From NCBI GenBank assembly GCA_040830545.1, contig JBFOMB010000037.1, positions 1-36,340 on the forward strand: a stretch of DNA of 36,340 bases. The letters are read 5' to 3'. Both the position numbers and the translations under genes were made by a program. A model generated the notes under the pieces. The model worked only from the letters and a program-made list of their open reading frames with translations. It searched no databases and was not told the origin of the DNA. Each line of letters starts with the position of its first letter. The stretch's first letter is position 1. The stretch comes from HXMU1420-2 sp040830545 (GTDB lineage: Bacteria > Pseudomonadota > Alphaproteobacteria > Rhodobacterales > Rhodobacteraceae). This document shows positions 24,516 to 32,318 of this stretch, in pieces.

Positions 24516-24544
24516 AAAAGGCCAGCCAAAACGGCTGGCCTTTT
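24516..24544 (-). terminator. Strong Rho-independent terminator (12-bp stem)
   Basis: AAAAGGCCAGCC (24516-24527) pairs perfectly with GGCTGGCCTTTT (24533-24544) around an AAAAC loop, with A- and T-runs on both sides, so it can work in both directions. It lies 41 bp downstream of the minus-strand Lys/Ala-rich protein gene and separates it from the dehydrogenase gene, which therefore has its own promoter in about 24388-24515. Confidence 0.85.
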
Positions 24545-24585
24545 GGAAAGGTCACAAGGGTGACGGTGCGCCAACCGTTAACGCA

Positions 24586-25260
24586 TCAACGGATGACTGG
24601 ATACATCCCGCGCACTGCCTTGTTCACCTGTTTGCGCTTTACCTTGTAGCGCTCGACCGCGAACTCCAACTCCACCTTGGCTTCGATAACCTTGCCGATC
24701 TTGTCGGCCTTCACCGCCTGTTGGTGCGCCGCCTGACGGGCCTTGACCATGTCGAGCGCGTTGAGCGTGGCCAGACCGCTTTGAATGGCCTTTGCATTTG
24801 CTTTCAGCGCCGGGTTCGCTTTCTGGCTCGCGTAGCGGGCCAACTGACGCGAAATGTTGCTGACCTCGTTGAATTCCTTCGTGTTTTTCGCGTTCGCACG
24901 TTCGCGATCAATCTTGACCTTCAGCGCATCCATCTGCTTGCGATTGGTCGCAAGCCCCTTCAGCCCGTCCTTTTTGGCTTGCCGGTCCAGATCCTGTTGA
25001 ATGCGACGAGTCGACGTTTTCTTAGCATGAATGTCATGCGTTTTCGGAACGGCGTTTTTCGGCTTGGCGTGTTTGGCCTGTTTGCCCTTGGGCTGTTTCG
25101 GTGCGTTGGCGGCATTCTTCCCACCGTTTTTGCCAAAAACGAAATCACCATCGCCCCCTTCGGCTGCAATCGCAACCGAGCCAGTGCCAGGAACGATCCC
25201 AGCCGGAGCCACAAAACCGGTGAACGCGGAACAAACGAGTACTGCAATGAATCTATGCAT
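24586..25260 (-). CDS. Lys/Ala-rich exported protein, function unknown
   Basis: A 224-residue protein that I cannot assign to a family. I chose the ATG at 25260 (MHRFIAVLVCSAFTGFVAPAG) because it has an AAAGGAAG ribosome site and starts a hydrophobic N-terminal segment typical of a signal peptide. A Gly-rich stretch (GGDGDFVFGKNGGKN) follows, then a very basic Lys/Pro/Ala/His region (about 60-95), and from about residue 100 to the end a long, mostly helical Lys/Arg/Ala/Gln segment that could form coiled coils. No cysteines in the mature part and no catalytic motif. The gene is monocistronic: its own promoter region and a strong terminator enclose it. Confidence 0.72.
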   Translation of the reverse strand: MHRFIAVLVCSAFTGFVAPAGIVPGTGSVAIAAEGGDGDFVFGKNGGKNAANAPKQPKGKQAKHAKPKNAVPKTHDIHAKKTSTRRIQQDLDRQAKKDGLKGLATNRKQMDALKVKIDRERANAKNTKEFNEVSNISRQLARYASQKANPALKANAKAIQSGLATLNALDMVKARQAAHQQAVKADKIGKVIEAKVELEFAVERYKVKRKQVNKAVRGMYPVIR

Positions 25261-25400
25261 TGGACTTCCTTTGAAAATGTATCTGCCAAATTGCAGGGTG
25301 CGCATGAAAATCGGGGCGCAATTTCTTTGAAATCCGAGGTGCACCAAAATAATCGGCGCTTTGTCTAAAATGACTTGCCTATTGATCTAGGGACTGCCCG

Positions 25401-25427
25401 GTTGACCTTTCAAGCCCCAACGTCAAC
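25401..25427. promoter_or_regulatory. Inverted and direct repeats upstream of the second dehydrogenase gene
   Basis: The 267-bp divergent region between the exported-protein gene and the dehydrogenase gene is comparatively AT-rich. It holds GTTGAC (25401-25406) mirrored by GTCAAC (25422-25427), and TTTCAAG occurs directly at 25408-25414 and 25431-25437. This is a plausible operator for a regulator of the dehydrogenase operon, but the arms are short. Confidence 0.3.
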
Positions 25428-25527
25428 TTTTTTCAAGAAAACGTCAGCGACACATTCGGTCGCATTCCGCCTTGCGGATCTGTTACGTGCCTCGCAGATT
25501 GCACCGGAAAAAATCATGGAGTCGGAA

Positions 25528-27942
25528 ATGAAATCCACCACACAAGTCTGCATCATCGGCGGCGGCGTTGTCGGTTGCTCGGTGCTGTATCACCTGACCA
25601 AACTTGGCTGGTCCGACGTGATGCTGGTGGAACGTTCGGAACTGACCTCTGGATCGACATGGCATGCGGCGGGCGGGTTTCACACGCTGAACGGTGACAC
25701 CAACATGGCCGCGCTGCAGGGATATACGATCCGGCTATATCGCGAGTTGGAAGAGATTACGGGTATGTCCTGCGGGTTGCACCATGTGGGTGGTGTAACA
25801 CTGGCCGACAACCAGGACCGGTTTGACATGCTGGTTGCGGAACGGGCCAAGCACCGGTTCATGGGGCTGGAGACTGAAATTGTCGGGCCAGAGGAAATTC
25901 GCCAGATCGCACCCGTGACCAACGTGGATGGCATCATCGGGGCACTTTATGATCCGCTGGACGGACATCTGGACCCGTCGGGCACCACCCACGCCTACGC
26001 CAAGGCCGCGCGGATGGGCGGAGCGACGATTGAAACCCATTGCATGGTGCGAGAAACCAATCAGCGCGCGGATGGCACATGGGACGTGGTAACGGACAAA
26101 GGCATGATCCACGCGGAACATGTCGTGAATGCCGGTGGCCTTTGGGCGCGCGAAGTTGGGGCCATGGCCGGTGTCTATTTTCCACTGCATCCAATGGAGC
26201 ACCAATATCTGGTGACCGAGGATGTGCCGTTGATCGTAGACATGCTGAAGGATGGCAAGGAACATCCGCATGTGATGGACCCGGCTGGCGAAAGCTATCT
26301 GCGGCAAGAGGGCAAGGGCCTGTGCATCGGATTCTACGAACAGCCCTGCAAATCCTGGGCTGTGGACGGCACGCCCTGGGAATTTGGTCATGAATTGCTG
26401 CCCGACGACTTTGACAAGATCGGCGACAGCGTTGAATTTGCTTACAAACGCTTCCCGGATCTGGAACGCGCCGGTGTGAAATCCGTGATCCACGGCCCGT
26501 TCACTTTTGCGCCTGACGGCAATCCGCTTGTGGGCCCGGTGCCCGGCATGCGCAACTACTGGTCGGCCTGTGGTGTAATGGCCGGGTTCAGCCAGGGTGG
26601 TGGCGTCGGCCTGATGCTGGCGCAATGGATGATCGAGGGTGAACCGGAACGCGATACCATGGCGATGGACGTGGCGCGGTATGGCGACTGGATCACCCCC
26701 GGCTACACCCGGCCCAAGGTGATCGAAAACTATCAAAAACGCTTCTCTGTCGCTTATCCTAACGAGGAACTGCCCGCCGCGCGGCCCCATCGCATGACGC
26801 CGATGTATGACATTTTCACGGACATGGGCGCGGTCTGGGGACATCAATTCGGGCTGGAGGTGCCGAATTACTTCGCCCAAGGTGACGAACCGACTTATGA
26901 AACGCCTTCATTCCGCCGCTCGGATGCATTTGCGGCGACCGGGCGCGAGGTGCGCGGTGTACGCGAAGGCGTAGGCATCAACGAGGTGCACAATTTCGGC
27001 AAATACAGCGTAACCGGCCCCAACGCACGCGCCTGGCTGGACCGGGTTATGGCAGGCCGCATTCCGCAGCCCGGTCGCTTGTCCCTGACTCCGATGCTGT
27101 CGCCCAAGGGTAAGATCATCGGCGATTTCACGGTCTCCTGTCTGAGCGAGACCGAATTCCGCCTGACTGCCTCTTACGGCAGCCAGGCCTTCCACATGCG
27201 CTGGTTCCAGCAGCAGGCCGAGGACGGGGTGCGGATTGAAAACACGTCGGACCGACTGAACGGGTTCCAGATTGCTGGGCCCAAGGCGCGAGAGGTTTTG
27301 GCCGCTGCGACCCGCGATACAGTCGATCTGAAATTCCTCGACGTACGGCGCATGGTCGTGGGTCAGGTCAACTGTGTCGTGCAGCGGGTCAGTTATACCG
27401 GCGATCTGGGCTATGAAATTTATTGCGACCCGATGGATCAACGCCAACTGTGGTCGGTGCTGTGGGCAGCCGGGCAGCCTCATGGCATGGTCCCGTTTGG
27501 GATGCGTGCGATGATGTCCCTTCGGCTGGACCGGTTTTTCGGATCGTGGATGGCCGAGTTCTCGCCGGATTACACCTGCGCGGAAACCGGGCTGGACCGG
27601 TTCATTTCGTGGAAAAAGAACGTGGATTTCATCGGGCGTGCGGCGGCAGAAGCGGAGCGGGAGGCAGGCCCGTCCCGACGGCTATGCGCCTTTGAGGTCG
27701 ACGCAGATGACGCCGATGTCCATGGATACGAACCGATCTGGCTCGACGGACAGGTGGTCGGGTTCTGCACCTCAGGCGGGTATTCGCATTACGCGGGCAA
27801 GTCGATTGCGCAAGGGTTCCTGCCTGCCGACCGGTTGGACGAAGCCCCGGATGTGGAAATCGAAATCCTGGGTCAAATGCGAAAGGCGCGTGTGTTGCAC
27901 GACGTCCTGTTCGACCCGGCTGGCGATCGCCTGCGCGGATGA
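25528..27942 (+). CDS. FAD-dependent dimethylglycine/sarcosine dehydrogenase-like protein with aminomethyltransferase (GcvT) domain
   Basis: An 804-residue paralogue of the protein at 21964-24387 with the same domain order: FAD-binding DAO domain (GGGVVG at 11-16, STWHAAG with His46), FAO_M linker, then GcvT and GCV_T_C domains. The GcvT part contains VSYTGDLGYEIYC and MRAMMSLRLD. The start is the ATG at 25528, with GGAG at 25518-25521; an ATG at 25516 is possible but has a weaker site. It should oxidise an N-methylated amine and load tetrahydrofolate. The stop overlaps the start of the MocA-like gene (ATGA). The substrate may differ from the paralogue's. Confidence 0.88.
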   Translation: MKSTTQVCIIGGGVVGCSVLYHLTKLGWSDVMLVERSELTSGSTWHAAGGFHTLNGDTNMAALQGYTIRLYRELEEITGMSCGLHHVGGVTLADNQDRFDMLVAERAKHRFMGLETEIVGPEEIRQIAPVTNVDGIIGALYDPLDGHLDPSGTTHAYAKAARMGGATIETHCMVRETNQRADGTWDVVTDKGMIHAEHVVNAGGLWAREVGAMAGVYFPLHPMEHQYLVTEDVPLIVDMLKDGKEHPHVMDPAGESYLRQEGKGLCIGFYEQPCKSWAVDGTPWEFGHELLPDDFDKIGDSVEFAYKRFPDLERAGVKSVIHGPFTFAPDGNPLVGPVPGMRNYWSACGVMAGFSQGGGVGLMLAQWMIEGEPERDTMAMDVARYGDWITPGYTRPKVIENYQKRFSVAYPNEELPAARPHRMTPMYDIFTDMGAVWGHQFGLEVPNYFAQGDEPTYETPSFRRSDAFAATGREVRGVREGVGINEVHNFGKYSVTGPNARAWLDRVMAGRIPQPGRLSLTPMLSPKGKIIGDFTVSCLSETEFRLTASYGSQAFHMRWFQQQAEDGVRIENTSDRLNGFQIAGPKAREVLAAATRDTVDLKFLDVRRMVVGQVNCVVQRVSYTGDLGYEIYCDPMDQRQLWSVLWAAGQPHGMVPFGMRAMMSLRLDRFFGSWMAEFSPDYTCAETGLDRFISWKKNVDFIGRAAAEAEREAGPSRRLCAFEVDADDADVHGYEPIWLDGQVVGFCTSGGYSHYAGKSIAQGFLPADRLDEAPDVEIEILGQMRKARVLHDVLFDPAGDRLRG

Positions 27943-28532
27943 GTATCGCGCTGCTGCTTCTGGGCGCGGGCAGTGCCAGCCGGATGCGCGGCGCGGACAA
28001 GCTGTTGGAGGATGTCGATGGTCAACCCTGCCTGCGCGTGTTGTCACAGCGCGGGTTGGAGGCCGGGTTGAAGGTGTATGTCACCTTGCGGCCCGAGGAT
28101 GCCCCGCGGCGGAACGCTTTGGCCCGTCTGGATGTGACGGTGATCGACGTTCCCGATGCGGCACAGGGCATGTCCCGATCCCTGAGGGCTGGTGCGGCGG
28201 CCATGCCGAACAAAGTGTCGGGCATGATGGTGTTGCCCGGAGATATGCCCGAAATCACTGCAGATGATATGCGGGCCATGGTTTCAGGTTTTGAGTCTGC
28301 GCCGTGCATGGCTTTACGCGCGGTGACAGAGGCCGGAGAGCCCGGGCATCCCATCATCTTTGCCCGGGAAACGTTTGCAAGTTTTGCGGAACTGAACGGG
28401 GACAAAGGTGCATCCGGGATATTGAAGCAGCTTGGCCATCAAGTGCAAACTCTGGCGCTGCCGGGCAATCGCGCGCGGCTCGACCTCGATACGCCAGAAG
28501 CCTGGGCAGAGTGGCGCGCCGGTCGCCGCTAG
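27939..28532 (+). CDS. MocA-like molybdenum cofactor cytidylyltransferase / NTP transferase
   Basis: A 197-residue MobA-like NTP-transferase. The nucleotide-binding signature LLLGAGSASRMRGADKLLE occupies about residues 5-23, LPGDMPEI holds the metal-binding Asp, and GEPGHPIIF with NGDKGASGIL closely follows the MocA pattern, so attachment of CMP to molybdopterin is the best guess. No molybdenum hydroxylase gene is in the window. The ATG at 27939 overlaps the dehydrogenase stop by 4 nt. Its stop is followed at once by a terminator hairpin. Alternatively it could act on another nucleotide-linked substrate. Confidence 0.82.
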   Translation: MSIALLLLGAGSASRMRGADKLLEDVDGQPCLRVLSQRGLEAGLKVYVTLRPEDAPRRNALARLDVTVIDVPDAAQGMSRSLRAGAAAMPNKVSGMMVLPGDMPEITADDMRAMVSGFESAPCMALRAVTEAGEPGHPIIFARETFASFAELNGDKGASGILKQLGHQVQTLALPGNRARLDLDTPEAWAEWRAGRR

Positions 28533-28533
28533 A

Positions 28534-28553
28534 AAAATTCGTCAACGAATTTT
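28534..28553. terminator. Bidirectional terminator AAAATTCGT/ACGAATTTT
   Basis: A 20-bp near-perfect palindrome with 9-nt arms (28534-28542 and 28545-28553) flanked by A and T residues, lying in the 28 bp between the convergent MocA-like and comEC stop codons. It suits Rho-independent termination in both directions. Very similar short palindromes are, from general knowledge, frequent at gene ends in Rhodobacterales. Confidence 0.75.
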
Positions 28554-28560
28554 GTGCGAA

Positions 28561-30621
28561 TTATGGATAATTCTCTCCGCGCGCATGCCAAAGGCGCGTG
28601 CCTGACAATTCGCGTGCCGTGATCAAGCCATTAGTGGTAATCGCAAAACTGCCGGTATCACGCAGGCGGGCGGGGCCGAATTGCTCACATGGCCCGCTGA
28701 GCTCCAACGGTACCGGGGCAACGACAATTTGACCTGCATCACAAGCCTGCCACCCGGCCAATGCGCGTTTGCCCGGAACGTGCACCAACTCCCAGGCCGC
28801 AGCCCGGTAAACCCTTACATCCATATCCATCTCTGGCCATCGCGCAGCTGCGACGACTTGTTCCGCCCCGTCCCCATCATTTTCCAGCCAGATACGGGCC
28901 ACGAACCCCTGCCCTTTCGACCGCCCCAACCCCCGACCCCCGGGCGTCATGCCCCCAACCAATCCACCGGAACCCGCCCCCACCACCTCGGGCCGCTCAG
29001 TCCCGGACCACACGAACAGCGCGCCCGCCATCACGGCAAGGCCAGCAACCCGCGCCCGGCCCTGCCACAGCATCACCCAAAGCGCCCCAAGCGACAGTAC
29101 CGGCAACACAAACGGTCCCGGCTGCCGCACATGACCCACAGCGTTTGGTAGGTTCGCCACCCAATACGCGACGCCCAAAATCCAATCGAGTGCATATCCC
29201 ATAGCCGCCAAGCCCAAGCCTTCCAGGCCGAACGGAGTCAGCAGCACTGCCGCGACCGCGCCTGGAATAACCACGAGCCCCATCAACGGGACCGAAGCGA
29301 GGTTGGCCAGCAACCCAAAATGCGCCATCACGTTGAAATGTGCGGCGGCCACCGGTGCGGTTGCAGCGCCTGCAACGAAGGAAGACACGAGCAGCCCGAA
29401 TACAGGTCGAAGCGGTCCCGGCGCGCGGGTCAGGGGCGCGTCCCGCATCCAACCGAACACAGCAACCAACGCGGTCGTCGCGGCAAAACTCATCTGAAAT
29501 CCGGGGCTCAGCAGTGCCTCGGGCCGCAAGATCAGTACGATCACAGCAGCCGCAGCGACCGAGCGCAGCGACAAGGCCCGCCGGTCGCTCAGCACGGCAA
29601 GCAAGGCGACCGCCACCATGATGAACGCCCGTTCTGTCGCGATGTTCCGGCCCGACAGCGCCAGATAGACAGCAGCGGCGATAAGCGCAGCCACGGCAGC
29701 GATTTTGTGCCCCGGCACCCGCAACGCCAGCCAAGGGATCAATGAAATCGAAATACGGAAAAGCGCGTAAACGAACCCCGCCAGCAACCCCATATGCAAC
29801 CCGGATATCGCCAGCAAATGCGCCAGGTTGCTGTCCCGCAGCGACTGCAATGCGTCGCGGCTGACTCCGCACCGGTCCCCAGTTGTTACAGCTGCGGCAA
29901 AGCCACCGGTGTCCCCTGCCAATGCGGACTGCACCCGTTTGGAGGCAGCGATCCGAACCGACAAAACCCACATCGCCAATTCGCCTACTTCAGGCGGGCC
30001 ACGAGCCAGAACCGGGTTACGTGTATAACCGACTGCGCCCAACCCCTGAAACCACGCATGGCGCTGGAAATCGAATCCACCGGGTTCCGCCGGGCCGCTG
30101 GGCGGAGACAGATGCGCGGTGGTCATCAGATACTGACCTGGCAAAACTTCGGAGGTCACGTCCGAGTGCAAAGACAGACGCACACGGCCAGGTGTACGGT
30201 GCGGCGGTACCTTGTGCAGCCGCACGTTGTCCAAGGTGATGCGCAGCGCGTCCGAGGCAGACCGGTCCATGCCTACAACGCGCCCCTCTACCGGGCCATA
30301 GTAACGATAAGACAAGACTGGAGCCTTCACCCCATGCGCCCGCGCACCTGCCAATCCGAATCCGATGGAGGCCAAACACACCGCCCACGCCACCGGAGCC
30401 CATCCCCCCGGCCAGCGCAGGGCTGCCACTGCTGATGCCGCGCCAATTGCCCCGACCACGGCATAGAGCGACAGCCCCGGTTCAAACCGCAACAGGAACC
30501 ATGCACCGATGCCCAGCCCCAGGCAGACCGGTGTCCAGGGGAACAGATACCCGCGCTGATGCAGGAGCATCGCCCCGACCACGGCAAATCCGCGCATTTT
30601 GGTCCCCACGGTTGCTGGCAT
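28561..30621 (-). CDS. comEC: ComEC/Rec2 family DNA-uptake membrane protein
   Basis: A 686-residue polytopic inner-membrane protein that forms the channel for single-stranded DNA entry in natural transformation. Membrane helices and a DUF4131 region fill the first third. The competence-domain signature HLLAISGLHMGLLAG lies at about 269-283, followed by a long helical block. The C-terminal extension after the last helix is only about 150 residues and shows no metal-binding HxHxDH motif, so a complete metallo-beta-lactamase-like nuclease domain is absent. The ATG at 30621 is assumed; an ATG at 30597 has a better ribosome site (GTGGGGA). Divergent from gltX. Confidence 0.92.
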   Translation of the reverse strand: MPATVGTKMRGFAVVGAMLLHQRGYLFPWTPVCLGLGIGAWFLLRFEPGLSLYAVVGAIGAASAVAALRWPGGWAPVAWAVCLASIGFGLAGARAHGVKAPVLSYRYYGPVEGRVVGMDRSASDALRITLDNVRLHKVPPHRTPGRVRLSLHSDVTSEVLPGQYLMTTAHLSPPSGPAEPGGFDFQRHAWFQGLGAVGYTRNPVLARGPPEVGELAMWVLSVRIAASKRVQSALAGDTGGFAAAVTTGDRCGVSRDALQSLRDSNLAHLLAISGLHMGLLAGFVYALFRISISLIPWLALRVPGHKIAAVAALIAAAVYLALSGRNIATERAFIMVAVALLAVLSDRRALSLRSVAAAAVIVLILRPEALLSPGFQMSFAATTALVAVFGWMRDAPLTRAPGPLRPVFGLLVSSFVAGAATAPVAAAHFNVMAHFGLLANLASVPLMGLVVIPGAVAAVLLTPFGLEGLGLAAMGYALDWILGVAYWVANLPNAVGHVRQPGPFVLPVLSLGALWVMLWQGRARVAGLAVMAGALFVWSGTERPEVVGAGSGGLVGGMTPGGRGLGRSKGQGFVARIWLENDGDGAEQVVAAARWPEMDMDVRVYRAAAWELVHVPGKRALAGWQACDAGQIVVAPVPLELSGPCEQFGPARLRDTGSFAITTNGLITARELSGTRLWHARGENYP

Positions 30622-30800
30622 CGGACGAACGCCCGATGCGTGTCCGGCAGGCTAACTTTGGACGGTTACCAGATCGTTAACCCCTAGCCGTTGCCACACG
30701 CCAATATTGACAACTGTCCCTCACGCAGACACAGAACACGCACTCCCAGAGGTCGACCCCCTCCGACCCCACGACAATCCCGGAAGGACCGTGTTTTCTG

Positions 30801-32201
30801 ATGACTGACGCCATTGTCACGCGATTTGCCCCCTCACCCACAGGTTTTCTGCATATAGGTGGTGCCCGCACTGCGCTGTTCAACTGGCTTTATGCACGTG
30901 GGCGCGGCGGCAAATTCCTGTTGCGGATCGAAGATACAGACCGCGAACGCTCCACCCCCGAGGCGACCGAAGCCATCTTGCAAGGGTTGACCTGGCTGGG
31001 ACTGGACTGGGATGGCGAACCGATCAGCCAATTCGAACGCGCCGACCGCCATGCCGCCGTGGCGCATGAGCTTCTGGCGGCGGGCAAGGCCTACAAGTGC
31101 TTTGCCACGCAAGACGAAATCGCCGCATTCCGTGACGCCGCACGGGCCGAGGGCAAAAGCACGCTCTACCGGTCCCCATGGCGGGATGCGGATCCTGCGA
31201 CCTATCCGGACGCGCCGTTTGTTGTCCGCATCAAGGCCCCTCAGGACGGCGCAACCGTGATCCGTGACCAGGTGCAGGGCGATGTCACGATCCGCAACGA
31301 CCAATTGGACGACATGATCCTACTGCGGTCGGACGGGACACCGGTCTATATGCTGGCGGTGGTTGTGGACGACCATGACATGGGCGTGACCCACGTGATC
31401 CGGGGCGATGACCACCTCAACAATGCAGCGCGTCAGATGATGATCTACGAGGCGATGGGCTGGGACGTGCCGGTTTGGGCGCATATTCCGCTGATTCATG
31501 GTCCTGACGGTAAAAAGCTGTCAAAACGGCACGGCGCATTGGGCGCGCAGGAGTATCAGGCGATGGGCTATCCCGCCGCTGGCATGCGCAACTATCTGGC
31601 GCGGCTGGGCTGGAGCCACGGGGATGACGAGTTCTTCAGTGACGCGCAGGCGAGGGAATGGTTTGATTTCGACGGAATTGGCAAAAGCCCCGCGCGGTTC
31701 GATACGAAGAAGCTGGAGAATCTGTCCGGCCAACATATCGCAGCATCTGGAGACGCTGCGTTGCAGCATGAAATACGCGATTTCATCGCGGCCGCAGCGC
31801 TATCACCGCTCACCGAAGATCAAATTAGCGGGCTTGGCCGGGCGATGTTCTGTCTGAAAGACCGAGCTCGAACTCTGCCTGAAATCATTGAAAAAGGACA
31901 CTTTATCCTGACTTCACGCCCAATTGAACCGGACGAGAAAGCGGCCAAGGCACTGGATTCGGTATCCCGTGGTATACTGGGAGAATTGACGCCGCAGCTG
32001 CTAAATGCTAGCTGGGACCGCGAAACGCTGGAGGAGGTTTTGAATACCTTTGCAGCGCAAAAGGAAACAAAGTTTGGTAAGCTTGCAGGTCCCTTGAGGG
32101 CTGCATTGGCGGGCCGGGCAGTCACACCTTCGGTGTTTGACATGATGTTGGTTCTGGGCCGGGACGAAACCCTGGCCCGACTGAACGACGCGGCGGACTG
32201 A
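30801..32201 (+). CDS. gltX: Glutamyl-tRNA synthetase
   Basis: Charges tRNA with glutamate (and possibly tRNA-Gln for later amidation, as in many alphaproteobacteria). A 466-residue class I synthetase with the HIGH motif as FLHIGGAR (about 16-23) and the KMSKS-type loop as KKLSKRHG near residue 240. LRIEDTDRERS and the anticodon-binding C-terminal helical domain are present. The ATG at 30801 gives the canonical N-terminus MTDAIVTRFAPSPTG. Followed by gltA 117 bp downstream on the same strand, and divergent from comEC across 179 bp; this comEC/gltX/gltA grouping is widespread in alphaproteobacteria. Confidence 0.97.
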   Translation: MTDAIVTRFAPSPTGFLHIGGARTALFNWLYARGRGGKFLLRIEDTDRERSTPEATEAILQGLTWLGLDWDGEPISQFERADRHAAVAHELLAAGKAYKCFATQDEIAAFRDAARAEGKSTLYRSPWRDADPATYPDAPFVVRIKAPQDGATVIRDQVQGDVTIRNDQLDDMILLRSDGTPVYMLAVVVDDHDMGVTHVIRGDDHLNNAARQMMIYEAMGWDVPVWAHIPLIHGPDGKKLSKRHGALGAQEYQAMGYPAAGMRNYLARLGWSHGDDEFFSDAQAREWFDFDGIGKSPARFDTKKLENLSGQHIAASGDAALQHEIRDFIAAAALSPLTEDQISGLGRAMFCLKDRARTLPEIIEKGHFILTSRPIEPDEKAAKALDSVSRGILGELTPQLLNASWDRETLEEVLNTFAAQKETKFGKLAGPLRAALAGRAVTPSVFDMMLVLGRDETLARLNDAAD

Positions 32202-32318
32202 GTGGCTTCACACTCGGTTTACGCAAGGCCGCTACGACCGAAGCCAGCGCAATGGCGCTGATCCTCGGCTGACCGATCAGATTGGACAGCCGGGGCTATG
32301 ACAGAGAAAGGGACGGAT

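Noticed and set aside
32245..32260. CAGCGC/GCGCTG hairpin between gltX and gltA as a terminator
   Set aside because: Only a 6-bp stem without a T-tract, in GC-rich DNA where such stems are common; not strong enough to list as a feature.
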